This document shows, in pieces, positions 58,690 to 64,000 of a DNA stretch of 64,000 nt. This DNA is from Undaria pinnatifida (taxonomy: Eukaryota > Sar > Phaeophyceae > Laminariales > Alariaceae), in NCBI GenBank assembly GCA_012845835.1, contig JABAKD010000036.1, forward strand, positions 2,672,501 through 2,736,500, given 5' to 3'. Below the pieces are notes generated by a model, which was not told the origin of the DNA, ran no database searches, and was given only the letters and a program-made list of their open reading frames with translations. Numbering within the stretch: the first letter of the stretch is position 1; each line of letters opens with the position of its first letter. Position numbers and translations under genes: made by a program.

Positions 58690-60504
58690 CAACACGCAGA
58701 GCCGACGTACCACGCCATGATACGTTACATCTCTATCGGCCGGCCGTCGGCCCTGCCACCCGACTTCTTGGCATGCTACCCCTCGGCCAAGCGTCCCTCC
58801 CTCTCAGACATCCAGGAGCTGGCGGGTAAGGGTCGACTACATACAACCGACGACGACATCGTCCTACTCGTCCGTAACACGACACTCCCGCCAACAAGCT
58901 CTGACAAACCGAACTTTGTGGGGCGAGCTGCTTGCTTGCTGAACGACGAGCCAGTTCGCATCTACGTTCCCCTGCTCTTGCGCCCTTGGATCGTGCAAGC
59001 TTGTCACTCGACGGCCTCCTGCCACCTTGGCACCACGCGCACGTTGCGCATGCTGGAGCGTTTTTAGTGGTGGATTGGCATGAGTGTGTGCACCCGGTGG
59101 TGGCTTCGCCACTGCTTGAAGTGCCATGCACGGAAAACCCCACCGCTGACTGTCCGCTGGCCCATCATCACAATGCCTCTGCCGGAAGGTCCAGGTATCG
59201 CCGTCCGTGTTGACTACTTCGGCCCCCTTCCGGTCACACCACGAGGCAACACCTACATCCTGCTGTTCACCGATCGCTTCAGTCGTCGGGCCGACATGTT
59301 CCCCGTCACTGCCGCTGAGTTCACCGCGGAAGGTACAGCCAATATCATGGTGAACCAATACATCCCCTTGTGGGGGTGCCCGCGCACCATACTCTCGGAC
59401 AACGGACTACAGTTCTGCTCCAAGCTTTCACAAGCTGTATATCAGCTGTTAGGTGTACACAAGCTTGCTACAAGCTCCTACCATCCCAACTGTAACGGGG
59501 GCGTTGGGCGGGTAAATCACACTAAGGCACAAATGCTGGCTATGGTCGTCAACGAGCGACAAGACGACTGGAACTTGCATCTGCCCCACGTCGAATTCGC
59601 TTACAACAACTCTGTCAGCGCGGCGACGGGTTTGGCGCCCAACAAAGGTCCACATGGGCAGACTCCCACGGCTCCCCCTGACGATTTTCCACCGTAAATG
59701 TGTCGTGGGACACCATAGTCTGGCCCGTGACCACCTGGCTTATTGCGACTTGGCCACCGACCGGGCCAAAGCGCGCGAACGACATTGTCCGCGTACACCA
59801 CGCCCTCACCGTTTCCCGTGTTAACCGCAGAACCTCCGCCCTCGCCAACGCGCTGCGTCCAGCACCTAACTTCACTGTGGGTGGTTGGGCATGGGTATAC
59901 AATTCTGCCTCTACCATCCGCCAGGGTGTGAAGGCGAATACCGACGCCAAGGTACTCAAGGCCAAACTCGCGCTTAACTGCCTCTACCATCCGCCAGGGT
60001 GTGAAGGCGAATACCGACGCCAAGGTACTCAAGGCCAAACTCGCGCTTAACTGGACGGGCCCATACAAGGTCTTGGCCGTCGGTCCCTGCTCCGCCGCCG
60101 AGACTCCGGACGGCTCGCCGCTCGGGAGCAACCTCCTTTATTTGGATCTCCCTTCCGACCTGCCTGGTTCGGACGCTCGTCGGCGTGTGGCCATCGAGCG
60201 CTGCAAACCCTGTGCCACCCCCCACGACAGCGGGGACATGCCCAAATACCTACCGGCGGGGCTGACACAGTATGTGCTCAACAAATTCTCCAAGAAGTCC
60301 CCGCCGTACCACGTCACTCAAGACGACGTTTCGACTCCCCTCCAACGGCTGGAGGTGGAGCAGATCACTGGTCATCAGTCGGTACGGGGGCGAGGTGGCG
60401 TCATCGCGGTGCTATACAAGACGCATTGGGCGGGACTCTCCGAACCGTCCTGGGAGCGGGAAATGGACCTCCACCTCTCCCGCTCCCACATCTTGCGTTA
60501 TTAG
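58690..60504 (+). pseudogene. pol: Retroelement integrase with chromodomain-like C-terminus, catalytically disrupted
   Basis: The H2C2 zinc domain spans 59005-59124 (H-x5-H ... HCLKCH), with an in-frame TAG at 59065-59067. In the core the first Asp is at 59212 (VDYFGPLP) and the second at 59398 (TILSDNG). The third acidic residue, expected after 35 residues, is at 59506-59508, where GGG encodes Gly in the context NGGV-G-RVNHT, so the D,D-35-E triad is lost. The frame breaks near 59690. A 73-bp tandem duplication (59907-59979, 59980-60052) shifts it again. The C-terminal domain (LNWTGPYKVLAVGP) leads to a chromodomain-like segment at 60349-60501 (VLYKTHWAGLSEPSWERE). The enzyme would insert cDNA, with targeting through histone marks. 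As read it is inactive. Confidence 0.85.
59907..60052 (+). repeat. 73-bp perfect tandem duplication in integrase
   Basis: GCCTCTACCATCCGCCAGGG starts at 59907 and again at 59980, and both copies run to the same GCTTAACT end. 73 is not a multiple of three, so the frame changes. Confidence 0.9.
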
Positions 60505-60641
60505 GCCGGAACCCCGGACCAGCACCGCCAAACCAACCACCTTTACCGCCGAATGCGGATCGGGGCGGCACAGCGTGAGCTCTCCCGCAACAACGGGGAA
60601 CGTTTCCTAGCGCCGGGCTACGCCTGTGTTCCCCGCACCGA

Positions 60642-60941
60642 TTGGCTCCGTCGCTACCACGACACAGTACCCATAAGGGAGCCCACTTTTGGTACAAGGG
60701 AGACGATGGTTTATGGTGGCTAGGAAAAATCAGCGCGAGCACTACCGAGGACAAGGTATACCTGGTCCGCTTTCTGGACGACCCGGGACCGATTAAACTC
60801 CCTCTTCCCCCGGTGCGCTACACGACGTCAACGGGAGCCGTACGAGGCTCTTGGTGCTTGCAACTTCACATCGCCAGTGCGTTTCCTCGGGGAATCCAAC
60901 GTAACGTAGACGAATCTCGAGGCGCGGCCGTGGCCAGTTGA
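60642..60941 (+). pseudogene. Tudor/SH3-barrel-like module at the end of pol
   Basis: Frame 3 reads AHFWYKGDDGLWWLGKIS, then VYLVRFLDDPGPIKL, ending GSWCLQLH. The W...G-x-W-x-x-G-K/R-(I/V)...Y-x-V-x-F-x-D-D pattern resembles Tudor/Agenet-type barrels that read methylated or modified tails. It follows the chromodomain after a basic linker and one frame change near 60675. The family call is inference from pattern alone. It could simply be a lineage-specific integrase tail. Confidence 0.45.
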
Positions 60942-61808
60942 CTTCCAAGCCACCACCGCTTCTCGATAGTTCTTCATTTGTTTTAGGTATGAGTTTTGCG
61001 TCTTTGTCTTTGGGTCGTTCGTAGTGTCCTGAGGGTCTTCATCGAGTTTTGGGGCGGTTCTTTCCATTTGTTTTTTCTTCTTTTTCTGTCCTGCCGAACC
61101 CCCTGCTCAGTGCCGGGTCAGGGTTCGGGTAAAACGCCGCTATCTGAGGCGCAGGGCTGTCGCCTTTTTGTCATTGTTCAAATTCGCCCTGCCGACGCCC
61201 TCCTTAGCCCAGAGCCGGGGGACGACAAGTGTACGGGTCTGTGTGTCTTCTTTTATATTTTGTGTGTTGTATTTGTTCTGCTTTGTTTTTTTTTGTCGAC
61301 TAAATACTTCCTCCCCTAGCGGGGCAGTATGTGTTGACAACTTCCATCCCGGGTATTCGTCGTTTCCTCGTCTAACCCCCCGCCTTGCCGATGGCCCGCG
61401 GGAGGTTTTTCGCATGACTTCTCCCTTGTGTTAGCGCCTGTGTTCCCCTCCATATCGACGAGGGCTCGCCTCGCCATATTACTTTTTCTGTGGTTGGTTT
61501 ACCGCAGAGCCTTTCCTGCCCCCCCCGCCACACCGGCGGCATGCGGCAGGTTCTAGAGCCTTTTCTGCCCCCCCCGCCACCCCGGCGGCATGCGGCAGGT
61601 TTTTGATGGGTGACTATTGCCTTGCTGTAGGGTCTGCTTTTCTTTTTACTGCTCTTCTTCGCGTGTTCCTGGCTCCATAGCCAGACGGTTAGAGGTGTGG
61701 GAGTGGGGTTTGAGGAGCCGCATCTTCGACTCATGGTCTAGTTCGTAGAACCGGAGTTTCCCCGAGTCTCCCATATTTCTGCATATGCGACTCATCAGGG
61801 TGGGCTAG
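60942..61808 (+). other. Retroelement 3' non-coding region and polypurine tract
   Basis: T-rich non-coding DNA. A 49-bp unit is repeated twice (61506 and 61555). Each copy has a C-run, GCCAC.CCGGCGGC and GCGGCAGG, and can fold back on itself. CAGGGTGGGCTAG at about 61796-61808 directly before the 3' LTR is a plausible polypurine tract. Confidence 0.55.
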
Positions 61809-62077
61809 TGTTAAGATACGGCCTCGAAAGGCCTGTAGGTATCCGAATTTGAGATCATTTGGATGGGTTTTGTATGATAAGGTTGGCGGTTTATATTCGG
61901 GGAAGTTAGGAATTAGATCGGAGGCACGCGCCTCCGATCTCAGAAGCTATCCCGGGCTCTGGTGGAAACGAATAAAGCTACATCTCTACGAAGGAACGAA
62001 AGTGAGTACTCTCCGAGGACCTGCTCAATTGGCAGACCTGCAGGGGGCACTCTGTGTCCCCCACCTTTAATTTCACA
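61809..62077 (+). repeat. 3' LTR
   Basis: 269 bp, three differences from the 5' LTR. It contains a perfect 26-bp hairpin (61915-61940: AGATCGGAGGC, ACGC, GCCTCCGATCT), then AATAAA about 30 bp later, which fits an RNA hairpin near the polyadenylation signal. Confidence 0.92.
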
Positions 62078-62081
62078 CCTA
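62078..62081 (+). other. Target-site duplication, right (CCTA)
   Basis: Matches 47157-47160. Confidence 0.7.
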
Positions 62082-62586
62082 CAATGTGAGTCACACACCC
62101 TATTGTTGTGCCACACGGGCACATACGTGCATACACGTCCTTTTCCCTATCATTCGTACGTATCTTCTTCTATCTCGTAGGCCCAGGCTCCTACACGAAA
62201 TCATATTTTCAGTTCGCGTAGTCCATTGGGCCGTGCGATAACGTATCCACTCCACTGTCTTCCCTCAACCCTCCGTATGTCTCTCAAGTGTTTACCATAT
62301 TTCACCTTATTTTACTTAGTTCTAGATTTTCCTTTTCTTATACCCTTTTCTAATTGCGTCTTGTACCAGTCAAACTTGCAAATGAACAGTTAGCTACTAT
62401 TAATAATCCTTCTTGATCTCTCCTAAATCCTTCCATAATCATAGGTAGGTGCTTGGCAACGTTGTCTCATCATATTCCATGTCGTCATTTCTTTGTTTGC
62501 TCCCATCCAGCATTATCGACTGTGTGTGGCTGGCAACGTCTCTCCTGCCGTATTCCACACTTACTTTAAATTGTCATTTCAATGTA
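62082..62586. other. No supportable gene
   Basis: T/C-rich flank of the insertion. It lacks frames of note and does not resemble the G-rich array on the other side of the element. Confidence 0.4.
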
Positions 62587-63032
62587 TCACATCTCTATTT
62601 GTTTTAAAAGTGGGTGCATTCCTTGTTCTGCGCGGTAGATTTCTTTCCCGTCGTACTTGAGCATCAAAGAGTCTTTGTAGCCGCTCCAATCTGCAGTGTA
62701 TCTAGTTGCTTTACGAACTTCGCGGTCCCTTCTCATGCCTTTCCTGCATACAATAGTTTTGGTGCAGTCACATGAATCACAATACATTTTTGAATCCTGT
62801 CGTCAAGGTGCACGTCTGTTACGATGGCATCCATCTTGTCTATTTGTGCTTTGACCTTTCCTATTACTTTCGATATGTCTCCATCCCAAGGGCAGTCCAT
62901 TGATATCTCTACGCCAAAGTATGTATAGACTACTGATCTACCATCGATCGTTAAGTCATATTCTCCCCACTGCCATCTGGAAGTTACCCCGTTGCCCTTG
63001 TATTCGTTACATACACCTGCTGTACTGCGCAT
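62587..63032 (-). pseudogene. Decayed non-LTR (LINE-type) reverse transcriptase, C-terminal part
   Basis: On the minus strand, 63032 to 62733 reads VVYTYFGVEISMDCPWDGDI, then KVIGKVKAQIDKMDAIV, then HLDDRIQKC and VTAPKLLYAGKA. This is the thumb-side region of LINE reverse transcriptases (Y-L-G-V-x-I-S ... K ... P-x-L-L-Y-G). It continues in the same frame past a TGA (where Trp is expected) to EGTAKFVKQLDTLQ and another TGA before CSSTTGK. At least two stops and missing YADD-containing upstream parts make it a pseudogene fragment. Confidence 0.72.
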
Positions 63033-63869
63033 TTCTTTTCTAGGTAGTAGTGCTGTAAAATAATGCCGTTGTGGGCCAACTAAACCAAAAAAATGGGCTT
63101 GCCGACTTTAATGCATTCGTGTGGAACGGTGTGGAGCCGTTGTATTTTGTTTCTTTAGCGACCTGTTGTCTCAGGTTATAAACGTCTACCGCAGTCAAGG
63201 GTAAAAACCATTCAAGCACTTTATGGGTTATTGAAATGAGCTCCGATATCCTGTGGTGGCGATACTTCAGCCGAGTGACTATAATACTAGCCTATTTGGT
63301 GGAGCCTCTATTGTAGCTATTGTAGCTATTGTAGCTAGTAGTGTCTATACGTTGGGGTTCATCAAGCAACACTCCCTGCTTCCTCGCTTCTACCTACGGC
63401 AACAAGGTTGACTCGGGAATGACCACATTTGCACCCTCGCGTCGTTCTACGGTAGCCCCCCAACCTTTTTTAAGCGAAATTGCTAGTTTTGAAACCAGCC
63501 GCCGCCCTAAACTCCTGAAATACGGTGCTCCTTGCCACCCCGACGTCATCGTTCGACGGTCTTTTGCAGACCCCAAAATACATAGAGACTTTTTGTTCAT
63601 AGCATCTCTCCTTGTGTCGAGCAGCCATGATACCCTCGTTATATTAACTCGTTGGCTTTGCGGGGGGGGCTATCGTAGAATCAGTCCCTCCTTCGACAAG
63701 AAAAAGCAACAGGGAGCGCTACTACTGTAGTACCCTACGAAAAAATATTCGCGCGTTCGTCACACAAGTCCATTTCTTCCTAGCTTCCAAAGTATAATTT
63801 GGACTCCGACATGCCCTTACAGCAGCGCAGCAATCCTTCGGTTTCGTCTCTTCTAAATGAAATTAATGA
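63033..63869. other. No confident gene
   Basis: A plus-strand frame at 63341-63730 (129 codons) reads FLSEIASFETSRRPKLLKY and HPDVIVRRSFADPKIH. It is protein-like but unrecognised, and a minus-strand frame overlaps it. TTGTAGCTA repeats lie at 63312-63335. Confidence 0.3.
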
Positions 63870-64000
63870 AAACATAAATACACTCCAACTGTGAGATCGA
63901 AGATTTCGTCGAAACTCACTTCTACTAGCAAAGTGTGTGTGATACTCCGATATAGCGTAACACCGGGTGCGTGTCCTCAGTCAGTAACGATATAGTCTGG
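63870..64000 (-). repeat. SFDEIFDLT-type dispersed repeat, cut by the window end
   Basis: GTGAGATCGAAGATTTCGTCG, AAGTGTGTGTGATACTCCGAT and GTGTCCTCA. The core reads VSFDEIFDLTVGVYL on the minus strand. Confidence 0.8.

Larger units (their letters stand above)
47161..62077 (+). mobile_element. 14.9-kb Ty3/gypsy-type LTR retrotransposon, protein-defective, with NADAR domain
   Basis: Bounded by 269-bp LTRs starting TG and ending CA, with CCTA on both sides. Internal order: spacer, 83/84-bp tandem array, gag with CCHC knuckle, unrecognised segment, NADAR domain, RNase H remnant, Pro/Ala-rich spacer, integrase with H2C2 and D-D-(G) core, chromodomain-like module, Tudor-like module, 3' non-coding region, purine-rich stretch. 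RNase H before integrase is the Ty3/gypsy order, and the chromodomain suggests a chromovirus-like lineage. No reverse transcriptase is found. Frames break in almost every domain, so this copy cannot encode its own mobility. Near-identical LTRs imply fairly recent insertion, hence probably trans-mobilisation. Confidence 0.88.

Overview
The window looks like nuclear DNA from a repeat-rich eukaryote. The evidence is spliceosomal GT-AG introns, a Ty3/gypsy-type LTR retrotransposon, a decayed non-LTR reverse transcriptase, a pogo/mariner-like DNA element, many tandem arrays, and almost no long uninterrupted genes. I infer a stramenopile, most likely a brown alga. The grounds are a FUT8/NodZ-like (GT23) fucosyltransferase with exons scattered among very large introns, and a very abundant dispersed repeat with a core translating roughly as SFDEIFDLT. 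This placement is an inference and was not checked against any database.

Layout. Positions 0.1-0.54 kb hold a fragment homologous to the interior of the large retroelement further right. The minus strand from 36.7 kb to 6.9 kb carries co-oriented, phase-0 exons that read in order as a type II membrane fucosyltransferase: N-terminus at 36.7 kb, middle exons at 22.7-20.95 kb and C-terminus at 7.1 kb. If this is one gene, it has two introns of about 13.8 kb. These introns hold most of the repeats of the left half: a 1.4-kb pogo-like element with captured coding sequence (12.4-13.8 kb), pentanucleotide arrays (11.9 and 28.7 kb), a 1.05-kb satellite-like unit (15.1-16.6 and 31.1-32.4 kb), and nested 60-, 81- and 476-bp arrays (32.5-35.7 kb). 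From 37 to 45 kb the sequence is mostly unexplained, with scattered copies of the SFDEIFDLT-type repeat. From 45.3 to 47.1 kb it becomes a G-tract-rich tandem array of the same family.

The centrepiece is an LTR retrotransposon at 47161-62077 (14,917 bp). It has 269-bp TG...CA LTRs that differ at three positions by my reading, and a 4-bp CCTA target duplication. Inside, in order, are a spacer, a roughly 3-kb array of 83/84-bp repeats, a GC-rich gag with a CCHC knuckle, a NADAR (YbiA/DUF1768) domain, an RNase H remnant with no reverse transcriptase in front of it, an integrase whose catalytic Glu is replaced by Gly, a chromodomain-like module, and a probable Tudor-like module. Nearly every domain is interrupted by frameshifts or stops. 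The copy is therefore protein-dead, and the near-identical LTRs suggest it was mobilised in trans not long ago, or that the assembly has indel errors. To the right (62.6-63.0 kb) is a decayed non-LTR reverse transcriptase, and the window ends inside another SFDEIFDLT-type repeat.

Limits: exon joins come from reading splice motifs and phases by eye. Domain calls come from motif recognition only. Identities are counted by eye.
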